From: an uncultured Lachnospira sp.
GTDB lineage: Bacteria > Bacillota > Clostridia > Lachnospirales > Lachnospiraceae
Direction of reading: 5' to 3'
NCBI GenBank assembly: GCA_944381165.1
Contig: CALWKC010000019.1
Coordinates: 1 to 55,535, forward strand
DNA length: 55,535 nucleotides
Both the position numbers and the translations under genes were made by a program. Under the pieces are notes generated by a model. The model ran no database searches and was not told the DNA's origin. It saw only the letters and a list, made by a program, of their open reading frames with translations. Each line of letters opens with the position of its first letter. Position 1 is the first letter of the stretch. Of this stretch, positions 44,697 to 54,310 are shown piece after piece.

Positions 44697-45380
44697 TTAC
44701 TGAATTAATCCAAGCTCTGTCAGCCATCCGTTCACCGCGTTATCAGGGTTTGACGCTGAGCCGCTTCCAATGTGCAGACCGTTAAGAACATCGGCGGAAG
44801 GCTCCAATTCCTTTATTGTATTTACAGTATCAGAAAGTCCGCTGCCTCCGCTTGTACAGAAAGGTGCGACAGTTTTTCCGGAAAGGTCGTAGGTATCGAA
44901 GAATGTATAAAGAATCATCGGCATATCACCCCACCAGTTAGGAAATCCGACATAGATTACATCGTATTGTTCTATGTTGGAAATGCTGCCCGAAATTGAA
45001 GGGCGTGCATTGCTGCGCTGTTCCGACTGGGCTACATCGATTACTGTGTTATAGTCATCGCTGTATGGAGTTTCGGGAATAATCTCAAAAATATCCGAGC
45101 CCGTCTGTTCTGCTATGGCTTCAGCAACGTTTTCAGTGTTGCCGGACCACGAGAAATAAACTACAAGGGAATTTGCAGAATTTTCATTCTGATTAGTTTC
45201 TTCGGCACCTTCATTGGAATTGCCTGCATTATCTGTTTCTGAAGCTGAAACGGATGACGAGTCGTTTTCGTGCGTAGAAGGTGAGGAATTTTCATTAGCT
45301 GAATTGCCTGTGCTGCCGACGCATGCTGTTAAAGTGAAAATCAGCGATAAGATGATAATAACGGAAAATAATTTTTTCAT
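44697..45380 (-). CDS. Flavodoxin-like lipoprotein
   Basis: 227 residues. A lipoprotein signal peptide ends in LTAC (Cys near residue 20), followed by a Ser/Asn/Glu-rich linker (~24-68). The flavodoxin fold comes next, with the FMN phosphate loop YFSWSGNTENVAEAIA and the later VGFPNWWGDMP and PFCTSGGSGLSD segments. It is exported and membrane-tethered, unlike classical cytoplasmic flavodoxins. It is the first gene of the operon with the membrane cytochrome-like protein. Confidence 0.88.
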   Translation of the reverse strand: MKKLFSVIIILSLIFTLTACVGSTGNSANENSSPSTHENDSSSVSASETDNAGNSNEGAEETNQNENSANSLVVYFSWSGNTENVAEAIAEQTGSDIFEIIPETPYSDDYNTVIDVAQSEQRSNARPSISGSISNIEQYDVIYVGFPNWWGDMPMILYTFFDTYDLSGKTVAPFCTSGGSGLSDTVNTIKELEPSADVLNGLHIGSGSASNPDNAVNGWLTELGLIQ

Positions 45381-45429
45381 TTTTAAAGCTCCCTTCGTTA
45401 ATTATGAATTTGAGTCATGTTTAAGAAAA

Positions 45430-45464
45430 TAAAAAATATAGGTGTTCTCCCTGAACACCTATAT
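45430..45464 (-). terminator. Rho-independent terminator of the symporter gene
   Basis: A perfect 12-bp stem, ATATAGGTGTTC with its complement, has a 5-base loop (45436-45464). On the minus strand it is followed by a TTTTTTATTTT tract. It lies between the symporter stop and the flavodoxin start. Confidence 0.85.
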
Positions 45465-45534
45465 AATAAATTCAAATAATATTCATGTCTAATGCCTATA
45501 TTAAATTGTTAATTATGTCTAAAATGAATTTCTA

Positions 45535-47067
45535 TTATTTTCCTAACGCTGTTTTCTGGTCAACAGTCGTCTCTTTTTCATAGCAGCTAAACGCGCTGTC
45601 AACAAGCTCTTTGTCAGGTTTAGGCGTAAACAGGCTGACAACCGGAACTATAACCAGCCCCGCGAGCATTGCAATGGCTCCGCAGTTGATAGGAGACTGC
45701 ATAATCGCAGGAAATGAGCTGTTAAAGAAAATATTTGCAAGCATCAGCGCTGAGCTGAAAATAAAGCAAACCCAGCAGGCTGCTTTTGTCACGCGCTTTG
45801 AGTACAGAGAGTACATAAACGGCGCAAGAAACGAGCCGGCGAGCGCTCCCCATGAAACACCCATGAGCTGTGCGATAAATGTTATAGAACTCTTATACTG
45901 TATCAGAGCCAGAATTGATGATATGGCAATAAATACAACGACAAGAATTCTTATGTACAATACCTGCTTTCTGTCGCTCATATTTTTTATAAAATTGTCC
46001 TTTAAAAAGTCAATAGTGAGCGTTGAGCTTGAGGCTATAACCAGAGATGACAGCGTTGACATTGATGCGGACAGCACAAGAATAACGACAAGTGCAATCA
46101 GCAGCGGACTTAAGCCTGAAAGCATCGTTGGGATAATAGAGTCATATCCGTTTGCCGCAACATCTATTTCATCTGAAAACAGACGTCCGAAACCGCCGAG
46201 AAAATAGCTGCCGCCTGCAACGACAAGGGCGAATATTGTTGAAATTATAGTTCCCTTTTTGATGGAGGCTTCGTTATTAATAGCATAAAATTTCTGGACC
46301 ATTTGAGGAAGCCCCCATGTTCCGAGAGAGGTAAGTATAACTACAAATAACAGGTTTAACGGGTCAGGGCCGAAAAAAGATGCAAATATGCCGGGAGTTT
46401 CTGACACAGAGGTGTCAGTGACTTCGGCGAGACCGTTAAGCGCCGCCATAAATCCGCCTTTGCTGCTGATAACAGCTGCCACGACTACCACAATTCCAAA
46501 CAGCATTATAATTCCCTGAATGAAATCATTGATTGCCGTTGCCATATAGCCGCCGGCAATAACGTAAACAGCAGTCAATACTGCCATAAGTATAATACAG
46601 ACAGAGTAATCTATGTTAAAAGCCATTCCAAAAAGTCTTGAAAGACCGTTGTAAAGAGACGCCGTGTAAGGAATTAAAAATATAAAAATTATGACAGAAG
46701 CGCCTATTTTTAAAGGCTTGCTTCCGAATCTTTCGCCGAAAAACTGCGGCATTGTGGCAGAGTCAAGATGCTGGCTCATAATTCTTGTGCGTCGTCCTAG
46801 TACGACCCAGGCGAGAAGCGAGCCTATCACAGCATTTCCTATGCCTGCCCATGTTGCCGCGATACCATATTTCCAGCCGAACTGTCCTGCATATCCGACA
46901 AATACAACAGCAGAGAAATAAGATGTTCCGTATGCAAATGCAGTAAGCCACGGCCCCACAGAGCGTCCGCCGAGCACAAAGCCGTTTACGTCTGTCGCAT
47001 GTTTGCGGCAGTACAGGCCAATACCTACCATAACCGCAAAATAGAGTACTAAAATTATCAGTTTCAT
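45535..47067 (-). CDS. Sodium:solute symporter (SSS family, PutP-like)
   Basis: 510 residues with about 13 membrane helices. RSVGPWLTAFAYGTSYFSAVVFVGYAG near residues 35-62 and the later ILVLSASMSTLSSLVIASSS near 325-345 match the sodium-site helices of SSS transporters. It couples sodium influx to uptake of a small organic solute; substrate (proline, pantothenate, other) cannot be fixed. CGGAGG precedes the ATG. Monocistronic, ending at the terminator at 45430-45464. Confidence 0.9.
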   Translation of the reverse strand: MKLIILVLYFAVMVGIGLYCRKHATDVNGFVLGGRSVGPWLTAFAYGTSYFSAVVFVGYAGQFGWKYGIAATWAGIGNAVIGSLLAWVVLGRRTRIMSQHLDSATMPQFFGERFGSKPLKIGASVIIFIFLIPYTASLYNGLSRLFGMAFNIDYSVCIILMAVLTAVYVIAGGYMATAINDFIQGIIMLFGIVVVVAAVISSKGGFMAALNGLAEVTDTSVSETPGIFASFFGPDPLNLLFVVILTSLGTWGLPQMVQKFYAINNEASIKKGTIISTIFALVVAGGSYFLGGFGRLFSDEIDVAANGYDSIIPTMLSGLSPLLIALVVILVLSASMSTLSSLVIASSSTLTIDFLKDNFIKNMSDRKQVLYIRILVVVFIAISSILALIQYKSSITFIAQLMGVSWGALAGSFLAPFMYSLYSKRVTKAACWVCFIFSSALMLANIFFNSSFPAIMQSPINCGAIAMLAGLVIVPVVSLFTPKPDKELVDSAFSCYEKETTVDQKTALGK

Positions 47068-47253
47068 TAAAAATCCTCCGTTCTTTTGTTTTTTGCTCCC
47101 CGTTTTGTCTTTAAGACTCTTAATTTATTCCTTTAAAGTTTAACGCTTTAAAGAATTAAACAGATAAATTTTAACATATATGTCATTATCGGGCAAGCAA
47201 AATTTGTACATAATTACCAATAAAAAATAGTACATAAGTTCGATTTTATGATG

Positions 47254-47259
47254 TATAAT
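47254..47259 (+). promoter_or_regulatory. Candidate -10 box of the Y-family polymerase gene
   Basis: TATAAT lies about 50 bases before the polymerase start. GTACATAA occurs twice just upstream, near 47205 and 47230. No typical Firmicute LexA box (GAAC-N4-GTTC) was seen. Confidence 0.4.
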
Positions 47260-47311
47260 AAAAGCCGTAAATAATATTGTTTAATAAATTGCTGGAAGGA
47301 GACGAGGCAAA

Positions 47312-48580
47312 ATGGCAAAACAAAGAATTTATATCTGTATTGATTTAAAGTCTTTTTATGCTTCGGTGGAGTGTGTTGAGAGAGGACTTGACCCTATGAC
47401 AACAAATCTTATTGTGGCAGATCCTGAACGCAGCGAAAAAACCATATGCCTGGCGGTATCTCCGGCAATGAAAGCTCTCGGAGTCAGAAACAGGTGCAGA
47501 GTTTTTGAAATTCCCCACGGAATAGAATATATTACTGCACAGCCGAGAATGCAGCTCTATATTGACTATTCGGCAGAGATTTATTCAATATATTTAAAAT
47601 ATATTGCAAAAGAGGATATACAGGTATATTCCATTGATGAGGTGTTTATGGATGTCACGGATTATCTTAATATGTATAGGCTTACGGCAAGGGAACTTGG
47701 TATTAAGATAATGGAAGATATTTATGAGACTGTTGGAGTAAGGGCAACGTGCGGAATAGGTACTAACCTTTATCTCGCGAAGATTGCTCTGGATATTACT
47801 GCCAAGCACTCGGAAGATTTTATAGGCGTGCTGGACGAGGAGAGTTACAGAAAGACGCTCTGGCATCACCGTCCTCTGACTGATTTCTGGAGGGTTGGAG
47901 CAGGTATTGAAAAAAGGCTTGCCCGTGCGGGAATTTACGATATGGGACAGATAGCCGAGGCTGACGAAGAACTTTTATATTATATGTTAGGCGTTGACGC
48001 GGAGCTCTTGATTGACCATGCATGGGGAAGAGAGCCCGTGACTATTGCTGATATAAAGAGCTATACACCGAAGAGCAGCAGTATCACGAGCGGTCAGGTT
48101 TTACCGAGAGATTACGGACATGAGGAGGGAAAGCTGATTGTCAAGGAAATGGCTGACGAGATGTGTCTGGAGCTTGTAGAGCAGGGATTTGTGACAGATT
48201 CGGTTACGCTTTATCTGAATTATTCAAGGGCATATGGTATCGATGCGGCAAGAGGCTCGGTTTCTCTTGATTGTGCTACAAGTTCATCAAAGGAAATGCT
48301 TCCCTATATTGAGAAGCTGTACGACAAAATTAAAGATAAGAATATTCCCATAAGAAAGGTAAGCCTCAGCTATAACAGGCTTGCAGATGAGGCATACAGA
48401 CAGTATGGACTGTTTTGCGACGTCTCGGAAACGGAGCGTGAAAATAAAGTGCAGCATGCCGTTCTTGATATTAAGAAGAAATTCGGCAAGGATGCTATTT
48501 TAAAGGGGATGAATCTTGAGAAGGGGGCGACTGCAAGACAGAGAAACCATCAGATTGGAGGACACAGGAGTGGGACGTAG
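47312..48580 (+). CDS. Y-family DNA polymerase (UmuC/DinB-like)
   Basis: 422-residue translesion polymerase. Metal-site Asp lies in ICIDLKSFYASVE near residues 9-21, and the catalytic pair in YSIDEVFMDV near 108-117. A helix-hairpin-helix region and little-finger domain follow. It copies past damaged bases. AAGGAGA precedes the ATG. The YolD-like gene downstream overlaps by 11 bases, as often seen for UvrX/YqjW-type polymerases. Confidence 0.93.
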   Translation: MAKQRIYICIDLKSFYASVECVERGLDPMTTNLIVADPERSEKTICLAVSPAMKALGVRNRCRVFEIPHGIEYITAQPRMQLYIDYSAEIYSIYLKYIAKEDIQVYSIDEVFMDVTDYLNMYRLTARELGIKIMEDIYETVGVRATCGIGTNLYLAKIALDITAKHSEDFIGVLDEESYRKTLWHHRPLTDFWRVGAGIEKRLARAGIYDMGQIAEADEELLYYMLGVDAELLIDHAWGREPVTIADIKSYTPKSSSITSGQVLPRDYGHEEGKLIVKEMADEMCLELVEQGFVTDSVTLYLNYSRAYGIDAARGSVSLDCATSSSKEMLPYIEKLYDKIKDKNIPIRKVSLSYNRLADEAYRQYGLFCDVSETERENKVQHAVLDIKKKFGKDAILKGMNLEKGATARQRNHQIGGHRSGT

Positions 48581-48896
48581 TGCAAACAGACCTAAAATGA
48601 GCGTAAAAGAGCGGGCTAAGCAGTTTATGCCGTTTTCGGCTCTAAAGGGCTTTGAGGCATCGCTCAGGCAAAAAGAGAGGATTGTCGTTCCTCGTGCAGA
48701 ACTGTCTGAGGAGCAAAAGGATGAGCTTGACTTCAGGCTGCGTGAGATTGAAACGGGCGATATGATTACAATTATATATTTTCAGGCGGGAGAATATATA
48801 AAAAAGACGGGACTTGTATCAAAGATAGACATGAGTGCCAGATATATACAGGTTGTAAATACCAAAATAATGTTTGAAAATATTTACCATATGTGA
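48570..48896 (+). CDS. YolD-like protein
   Basis: 108 residues from the GTG at 48570, chosen because GGAGG ends eight bases upstream. KERAKQFMPFSALKGFEASL is the YolD-like signature, followed by a small beta barrel (GDMITIIYFQAGEYIKKTG). YolD proteins accompany Y-family polymerases, as here, and probably modulate them. Confidence 0.85.
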   Translation: MGRSANRPKMSVKERAKQFMPFSALKGFEASLRQKERIVVPRAELSEEQKDELDFRLREIETGDMITIIYFQAGEYIKKTGLVSKIDMSARYIQVVNTKIMFENIYHM

Positions 48897-48948
48897 TACT
48901 ATTTTATTGTAAATTTTAACATAAATAACGCGAAAGGGGAAAATTATT

Positions 48949-49455
48949 ATGAAGATTAAGAAAATTTCAGCTTTGGTATTATCTTTGGTGATGGTATTTG
49001 CTATGTCTGTCACAGCATTTGGCGCAACTGAGGATGATATTAAAAGCAAGCTTGAGGCTGCCGGTCTTCCTGATGCTTACATGACACAGGTTGAGCAGTT
49101 CCTTGCTAACAACGATCTTGGTGAGGATGATATCAATGCTATAATCGAGCAGATTGACCTTGCTGTTGAGACAAAGGGTGATGCAAAGGATATCGCATCC
49201 CTTACTGCAGAGCAGAAGCAGGCTATTATTGGCAACATTAAGGCTGCTGCTGATGTAATAGGCGCTACTGTTGAAATTGACGTTGAAGAAGGTAAGCTTG
49301 TAGTTAACGCTGGAGGAAAAACTTATGTTGTAGAGGCTACATCAGAGGTAGTTAAGCCTACAGGCGTTTCTACAACTGCTACAGTTGCTGTTGTTGCAGT
49401 TATGGCAGTGGGAATTTTTGCTTGTGCAGTTGTAAGCAAGAAGAAAGTTGCTTAA
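48949..49455 (+). CDS. Acidic secreted protein, likely substrate of the adjacent sortase D
   Basis: 168 residues: signal peptide to the AFGA site near residue 25, an acidic helical and beta middle, then a C-terminal sorting-type region with VKPTG at about 136-140, a hydrophobic helix and a KKK tail. VKPTG differs from canonical LPXTG. Codons favour those seen in pflB, suggesting strong expression. AAAGGGG precedes the ATG. The sortase gene follows after 10 bases, and the pair fits class D sortase modules. Confidence 0.75.
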   Translation: MKIKKISALVLSLVMVFAMSVTAFGATEDDIKSKLEAAGLPDAYMTQVEQFLANNDLGEDDINAIIEQIDLAVETKGDAKDIASLTAEQKQAIIGNIKAAADVIGATVEIDVEEGKLVVNAGGKTYVVEATSEVVKPTGVSTTATVAVVAVMAVGIFACAVVSKKKVA

Positions 49456-49465
49456 TTAAGAACAT

Positions 49466-50125
49466 ATGAGCAGAAGCGTTAAAAGAGTAATGGCGTATGT
49501 ATATATGCCATTACTTCTTTCATTAATAGGGTTTTTGTTGGTTTTTCTTTGTCTGTCGCCATATATTAAGGCAGCGTATTCTGTTATGTCTATCATTTCG
49601 GAAAATACTGCACAGACAAGTGTAGATGAGACTGAGGTCCCTGATTTTAAACTGGAAAATACAAGCGGCGAGACAGAGTCCATTCCATATTCTCCGGATA
49701 TGTATCCGCAGCTTGGTGAATTATATGCACAGATTCACTGCGACAGACTTGGTATACATGAAAATGTTTATTTCGGAGACAGCAGCACAGAGCTGAACAA
49801 GGGCGTGGGACAGTATGCCGGAAGCGGTATATTCGGCTTTGGTCGTACGATTATTCTCGGCGGGCATCACGCTACTTCTTTTGCTCCTCTAGAATATGTT
49901 GAGGTTGGCGACGTTTTTACCGTCAACACGTCATATGCAACTTATACATACGAGGTTTATGATATGGTAGTCGCGAACGAAGATGACGGCTGGGCATTTG
50001 GTTTTGACAGTGATGAAGAGATTATAACAATGTATACATGCTATCCGTTTACTCCGCTTGCATCGTATTCTCAGAGACTTTATGTATATGCAAGAAAAAC
50101 CTCCGGTCCGTATTTAGAGCATTAG
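49466..50125 (+). CDS. Class D sortase
   Basis: 219 residues: an N-terminal membrane helix (~9-33), a linker, and the sortase barrel. The catalytic triad is visible: His in ILGGHHATS (134/135), Cys192 in MYTCYPF and Arg204 in SQRLYVY. Sortases cleave a C-terminal motif and attach proteins to the wall or to each other. No clear ribosome binding site is seen, so translation is likely coupled to the upstream secreted protein. Confidence 0.9.
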   Translation: MSRSVKRVMAYVYMPLLLSLIGFLLVFLCLSPYIKAAYSVMSIISENTAQTSVDETEVPDFKLENTSGETESIPYSPDMYPQLGELYAQIHCDRLGIHENVYFGDSSTELNKGVGQYAGSGIFGFGRTIILGGHHATSFAPLEYVEVGDVFTVNTSYATYTYEVYDMVVANEDDGWAFGFDSDEEIITMYTCYPFTPLASYSQRLYVYARKTSGPYLEH

Positions 50126-50142
50126 GGAGCAGAGGTGAGCAT

Positions 50143-51051
50143 ATGGAACAAAAATTAGAGTTAAACATAAAGAAAAATAATAAAAATACTAAGAGAAGAC
50201 CCGATGTAATCAGTGTAATACTTTCTTTTATTTTAGCGGTATTGCTCGCAGTTATGGGATATGCAGCCGGGGCTCAAATCGGAATTTTCAGAAGTGATAT
50301 AATTACAGAGAGCATCGACAGGACCGGGTATTCCGAAAAGGTATATAATCAGATACTTGCGGACAGCGTTGAGCTTGGAAAACCTATGATGATTCCTGAG
50401 GAGGTTTTTCAGGATGTATTTGATTTGGAAAAAGTAAGCCGGGATATAAAGGCTGTTTATAATTCAAGGATAGCAAATACATATACCGCTGCTGATACGG
50501 AAGTTATTCGGCAAAGACTTAAGGATAATATAAATAAGTATGCAAAAGAGCAGGATATTGAAATGGGGGAAGAGCAGAATGCGGCTGTGGATGAGTTTGT
50601 ATCGCTGATTGAGCAAAGATATAGTTCAGGTATTGATATATTCTATATTTCTTATTATGTAAGTTTCAGAAATATGTATCAGAAGTATTTCGGCATTCTC
50701 ATAGCTGTTATTGCAGTGCTTTCGGTATTGGATATTGTTATAACATTGAAGAGACATAAACGTAAGTATCGGGGTTTGCGATATATTACATATGCGTCTC
50801 TGGCAGCCGCTATAATGACGGGAGCAGCACCGGCGTTTCTGTATATTCAGGGAAAATACAGGAGCTTAAATATTAAGCCGGATTACTTCTACAGTATGAT
50901 TGTAGATGTTGCAGACAGAAGCTTGTCTGTTTTTATGTATGTTGCGTTGTTCTTTGTGATAGTTTCCGCAATATTAATAGCGGCAACAGTGGTGCTCAGA
51001 AAAAAGTATTCAGCCGGTCATTATAAGAATAGCGCGTCTTTAAATGTTTAA
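50143..51051 (+). CDS. Membrane protein of the sortase module, family not recognised
   Basis: 302 residues with one N-terminal membrane helix (~25-45), an extracytoplasmic helical part (~50-180) and about three further helices to the C-terminus. The extracytoplasmic part contains MIPEEVFQDVFDLEKV. I do not recognise a named family. ATG at 50143 follows AGAGGTGAG, 17 bases after the sortase stop, so all three genes form one operon. It may assemble or regulate the sortase substrate. Confidence 0.7.
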   Translation: MEQKLELNIKKNNKNTKRRPDVISVILSFILAVLLAVMGYAAGAQIGIFRSDIITESIDRTGYSEKVYNQILADSVELGKPMMIPEEVFQDVFDLEKVSRDIKAVYNSRIANTYTAADTEVIRQRLKDNINKYAKEQDIEMGEEQNAAVDEFVSLIEQRYSSGIDIFYISYYVSFRNMYQKYFGILIAVIAVLSVLDIVITLKRHKRKYRGLRYITYASLAAAIMTGAAPAFLYIQGKYRSLNIKPDYFYSMIVDVADRSLSVFMYVALFFVIVSAILIAATVVLRKKYSAGHYKNSASLNV

Positions 51052-51065
51052 AATTAAAAATATTT

Positions 51066-51124
51066 AAAAATTTTCTCTTCTTTATCTTAAACATAATTGT
51101 TGAGATAAGGGAGAGAAAATTTTT
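51066..51124 (+). terminator. Terminator of the sortase operon
   Basis: The outer 13-bp stem AAAAATTTTCTCT (51066-51078) pairs with AGAGAAAATTTTT (51112-51124), with an inner TTATCT/AGATAA stem. It lies just after the membrane protein gene. Confidence 0.7.
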
Positions 51125-51401
51125 ATCATTTTGTATAAAAATAAGCACAATGGCAATAATAAAAACCGTAAATTGTACTAAATTTAATAATATGCAAAAT
51201 GGTCTTGATTTTATATTGCTAAAATGTTAGTATGCTCTTGTCGGTAATTGTTACTTATTTATCAAAGTTGTTACAAATGCATTTTTTATCAAATGACAGA
51301 ATAATTAAGAGTATTTTCTGCATTGATAATCGGTTGCAAATTGAAATTTGAAAATTGCAAAGCAATTTGAAAACTCGTCTGCAACAATTTTTTATGATGC
51401 G

Positions 51402-51422
51402 TTTTGTATACAGTGTACAAAA
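51402..51422 (+). promoter_or_regulatory. Palindrome upstream of pflB (candidate operator)
   Basis: Arms TTTTGTA and TACAAAA flank a near-symmetric centre, about 10 bases before the pflB ribosome binding site. It does not match the Rex consensus (TTGTGAA-N4-TTCACAA) and may be bound by another regulator. Confidence 0.4.
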
Positions 51423-51447
51423 AATAAACAAGGAGGAACAAGGAACA

Positions 51448-53700
51448 ATGGTACAGATGGAACAGTGGAACGGTTTCAAGGGTAGACTTTGGAAGGAAGA
51501 AATCAACGTCAGAGATTTCATTCAGAAGAACTACAAGCCATATGATGGAGATGAAAGCTTCCTGGAGGGACCTACAGAGGCAACAAATAAGCTTTGGGGC
51601 AGATTACAGGAGTTACAGAAAGAAGAGAGAGCTAAGGGCGGCGTACTTGATATGGAGACAGAAGTTGTTTCCGGTCTTACCGCTTATGGTCCTGGTTATA
51701 TAGATGAGTCAATGAAAGACCTCGAGAAGATTGTAGGTCTTCAGACAGATAAGCCGCTTAAGAGAGCATTTATGCCTTACGGCGGTATTAAGATGGCAGA
51801 GGAAGCATGCAAGAATTATGGCTATGAGCCAAGTGCTGAGCTTCACAAGATTTTTACAGAGTATCACAAGACACACAACCAGGGTGTATTTGACGCCTAT
51901 ACTCCGGAGATGAGAAAGGCTCGTCACAGCCACATTATCACAGGTCTTCCTGACACATACGGACGCGGACGTATCGTCGGCGATTACAGAAGAGTTGCTC
52001 TTTACGGCATCGATTTTCTTATGGCAGAGAAGAAAAAGGACTATGACAACTGTGGATGCGGCACAATGACGGACGACGTTATTCGTCAGAGAGAAGAGAT
52101 TTCTGACCAGTACAAGGCGTTGGCTGGAATGAAGAAAATGGCAGAAATCTATGGCTATGATATTTCTAAGCCGGCTTCAAACGCAAAAGAAGCATGCCAG
52201 TGGTTATACTTCGGTTATCTTGCAGCTATCAAGACTCAGAACGGTGCAGCTATGTCTGTTGGTCGTGTATCTACATTCCTTGATATTTATATTCAGAGAG
52301 ACCTTGACAACGGTGTTATCACAGAGAAGGAAGCTCAGGAGCTTATCGACCATATGGTAATGAAGTTCAGAATGGTTAAGTTCGCAAGAATTACTTCTTA
52401 CAACGAGCTTTTCTCAGGTGACCCTACATGGGCTACGCTTGAAGTTGCAGGAACAGGTATCGACGGACGTTCAATGGTTACAAAGAACGACTTCAGATTC
52501 CTTCACACACTTGAGAACATGGGACCTTCACCTGAGCCAAACCTTACAGTGCTTTACTCTTCACGTCTTCCTGAGACATTCAAGAAGTATGCTGCTAAGA
52601 TTTCTGTAAACACAAGCTCAATTCAGTACGAAAACGATGATGTTATGAAGGTTACATGGGGCGATGATTACTCAATCTGCTGCTGTGTATCTGCTACTCA
52701 GACAGGTAAGGAGATGCAGTTCTTCGGTGCAAGAGCTAACCTTGCTAAGTGCCTGCTCTACGCTATCAACGGCGGTGTAGACGTTAAGAACAGAGAACAG
52801 GTTGGTCCTGCTTATAAGCCTATTACTTCAGAGTATCTTGATTATGATGAGGTTATTGAGAAGTTTGACGCTATGATGGATTGGTTAGCTGACCTTTATG
52901 TAAATACACTTAACCTTATCCAGTATATGCATGATAAATATTACTATGAAGCTGCTGAGATGGCTCTTATCGATACAGACGTTAAGAGAACATTCGCAAC
53001 AGGTATTGCGGGCTTCTCTCATGTTGTTGACTCACTTTCAGCTATTAAGTATGCTAAGGTTAAGACAGTGCGTGACGAGACAGGCATCGTTGTAGATTAC
53101 GAGACAGAGGGTGATTTCCCTAAGTATGGTAATGATGATGACAGAGCTGATGATATTGCCGTATGGCTTCTTAAGACATTCCTTGAGAAGATTAAGAAGA
53201 GACACACATACAGAAATTCAGAGCCTACGACATCTATCCTTACAATTACTTCAAACGTAGTTTACGGCAAGTATACAGGTGCTATGCCGGACGGACGTAA
53301 GGCTGGTACTCCTCTTGCTCCTGGCGCTAACCCAAGCTACGGTGCAGAGCAGAACGGACTTCTCGCATCACTCAATTCGCTCACAAAGCTTCCTTATGAA
53401 TGGGCATTGGACGGTATTTCTAATACGCAGACAATGAACCCTGATGCATTGGGACATAATGATGAGGAGAGAATTAATAACCTTGTAAATGTAATGGACG
53501 GTTACTTTGATCAGGGCGCTCATCACCTTAACGTAAATGTATTCGGTAAGGATAAGCTTCTTGATGCTATGGAGCATCCAGAGAAGCCGGAGTATGCTAA
53601 TTTTACAATCCGTGTATCCGGTTACGCTGTTAAGTTCATTGATCTTACAAAGGAACAGCAGATGGATGTTATTTCAAGAACATTCCATGATAGAATGTAA
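51448..53700 (+). CDS. pflB: Formate C-acetyltransferase (pyruvate formate-lyase)
   Basis: 750 residues. The active-site cysteines are in ICCCVSAT (Cys411-413 region) and the glycyl-radical Gly725 in RVSGYAVKF. It splits pyruvate with CoA into acetyl-CoA and formate under anaerobic conditions. ATG at 51448 follows AGGAGG; the longer upstream reading is not used. Codons (many T/A-ending GCT, GTT, CTT) indicate strong expression. An activating enzyme (pflA), often next to pflB, is not in the window. Confidence 0.97.
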   Translation: MVQMEQWNGFKGRLWKEEINVRDFIQKNYKPYDGDESFLEGPTEATNKLWGRLQELQKEERAKGGVLDMETEVVSGLTAYGPGYIDESMKDLEKIVGLQTDKPLKRAFMPYGGIKMAEEACKNYGYEPSAELHKIFTEYHKTHNQGVFDAYTPEMRKARHSHIITGLPDTYGRGRIVGDYRRVALYGIDFLMAEKKKDYDNCGCGTMTDDVIRQREEISDQYKALAGMKKMAEIYGYDISKPASNAKEACQWLYFGYLAAIKTQNGAAMSVGRVSTFLDIYIQRDLDNGVITEKEAQELIDHMVMKFRMVKFARITSYNELFSGDPTWATLEVAGTGIDGRSMVTKNDFRFLHTLENMGPSPEPNLTVLYSSRLPETFKKYAAKISVNTSSIQYENDDVMKVTWGDDYSICCCVSATQTGKEMQFFGARANLAKCLLYAINGGVDVKNREQVGPAYKPITSEYLDYDEVIEKFDAMMDWLADLYVNTLNLIQYMHDKYYYEAAEMALIDTDVKRTFATGIAGFSHVVDSLSAIKYAKVKTVRDETGIVVDYETEGDFPKYGNDDDRADDIAVWLLKTFLEKIKKRHTYRNSEPTTSILTITSNVVYGKYTGAMPDGRKAGTPLAPGANPSYGAEQNGLLASLNSLTKLPYEWALDGISNTQTMNPDALGHNDEERINNLVNVMDGYFDQGAHHLNVNVFGKDKLLDAMEHPEKPEYANFTIRVSGYAVKFIDLTKEQQMDVISRTFHDRM

Positions 53701-53817
53701 TCGGGGATTTTAGTGAATCTTAGATTTCAACAATGCAGTAAACAAGCGGTTTGTAACTAATGCACCAAGTTTTAACTTGTTGTAACTTATCGTAAAATCA
53801 TATAAATTGATTTTAAA

Positions 53818-53946
53818 ACTGGCCAAAAACTGGCCAAAACGAAAAAATAAACTGGCCACAAAAAATGGCTTCAAAGCCAGTTAAATACTGGCATTAAGAA
53901 AAAATAATTTTTAACAATTTATATTAAATTTTCAAAAGTGGCCAAA
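53818..53946. repeat. ACTGGCCAAAA short repeats
   Basis: ACTGGCCAAAA is repeated head to tail at 53818-53828 and 53829-53839, with a third ACTGGCCA near 53851. Inverted GCCAGT and further TGGC/TGGCCA copies run to about 53945. Function unknown. Confidence 0.6.
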
Positions 53947-53955
53947 AGAACTTTC

Positions 53956-54004
53956 AAGAGGAATGAGTAGATATGAATATATATCACTCATTCCTCTTTT
54001 TTTG
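53956..54004 (+). terminator. Strong hairpin terminator downstream of pflB
   Basis: The 13-bp stem AAGAGGAATGAGT with its complement has a 17-base loop and is followed by a run of T. It lies about 255 bases after the pflB stop. Confidence 0.75.
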
Positions 54005-54185
54005 AGTATATTTTGAAAATATAACAACATTAAGATATAAAAAAACTGGTTGCAATCACTTATTACAACCAGCTACTAATATATTAAATTAGTTTAATAT
54101 TATTCATTATAAGATTTTTAAGTTTACCAATATTGTAGTCCTTGAGAATAAGGAAAGGAATGGATGTAATAAAGCTTCTAATTAT

Positions 54186-54278
54186 ATGGAACTTGAGACA
54201 ATGCTTGATAGGATTCCAGATAATAAGAAGGATATGGTTTATAATTGTGTTATGAGTATATTGAAAAATTTTATTTAA
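54186..54278 (+). pseudogene. Short coding-like remnant
   Basis: 30 codons reading MELETMLDRIPDNKKDMVYN and ending in ILKNFI. They have coding-like composition but no ribosome binding site, and the same frame continues upstream without a start. It resembles the C-terminal tail of a small regulator; a gene remnant is the best guess. Confidence 0.25.
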
Positions 54279-54310
54279 TAAACTTGCATTATTTTTTATA
54301 AAATGTGATA

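Larger units (their letters stand above)
51052..51447 (+). other. Intergenic region upstream of pflB
   Basis: 396 bases with no credible gene. It holds the sortase operon terminator (51066-51124), an AT-rich part with TTGCAA and AATTTG repeats (51330-51370), the 21-base palindrome at 51402-51422 and the AGGAGG of pflB. Confidence 0.6.
53701..54310. other. Gene-poor repeat region after pflB
   Basis: This stretch contains several copies of ACTGGCCA (53818-53945), the terminator at 53956-54004, a CTGGTTG/CAACCAG hairpin near 54048-54073 and a short coding-like remnant (54186-54278). Confidence 0.5.

Noticed and set aside
45611-46207. 198-residue rightward frame over the symporter gene
   Set aside because: Antisense shadow; the symporter has complete membrane helices and a terminator on the other strand.
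47160-47311. LexA box before the Y-family polymerase
   Set aside because: No GAAC-N4-GTTC motif was found; only AAGTTCGAT, a half-site at best.
53818-53946. CRISPR array
   Set aside because: The ACTGGCCA copies are only about 8-11 bases, irregularly spaced, and there are no spacers of uniform length or cas genes.
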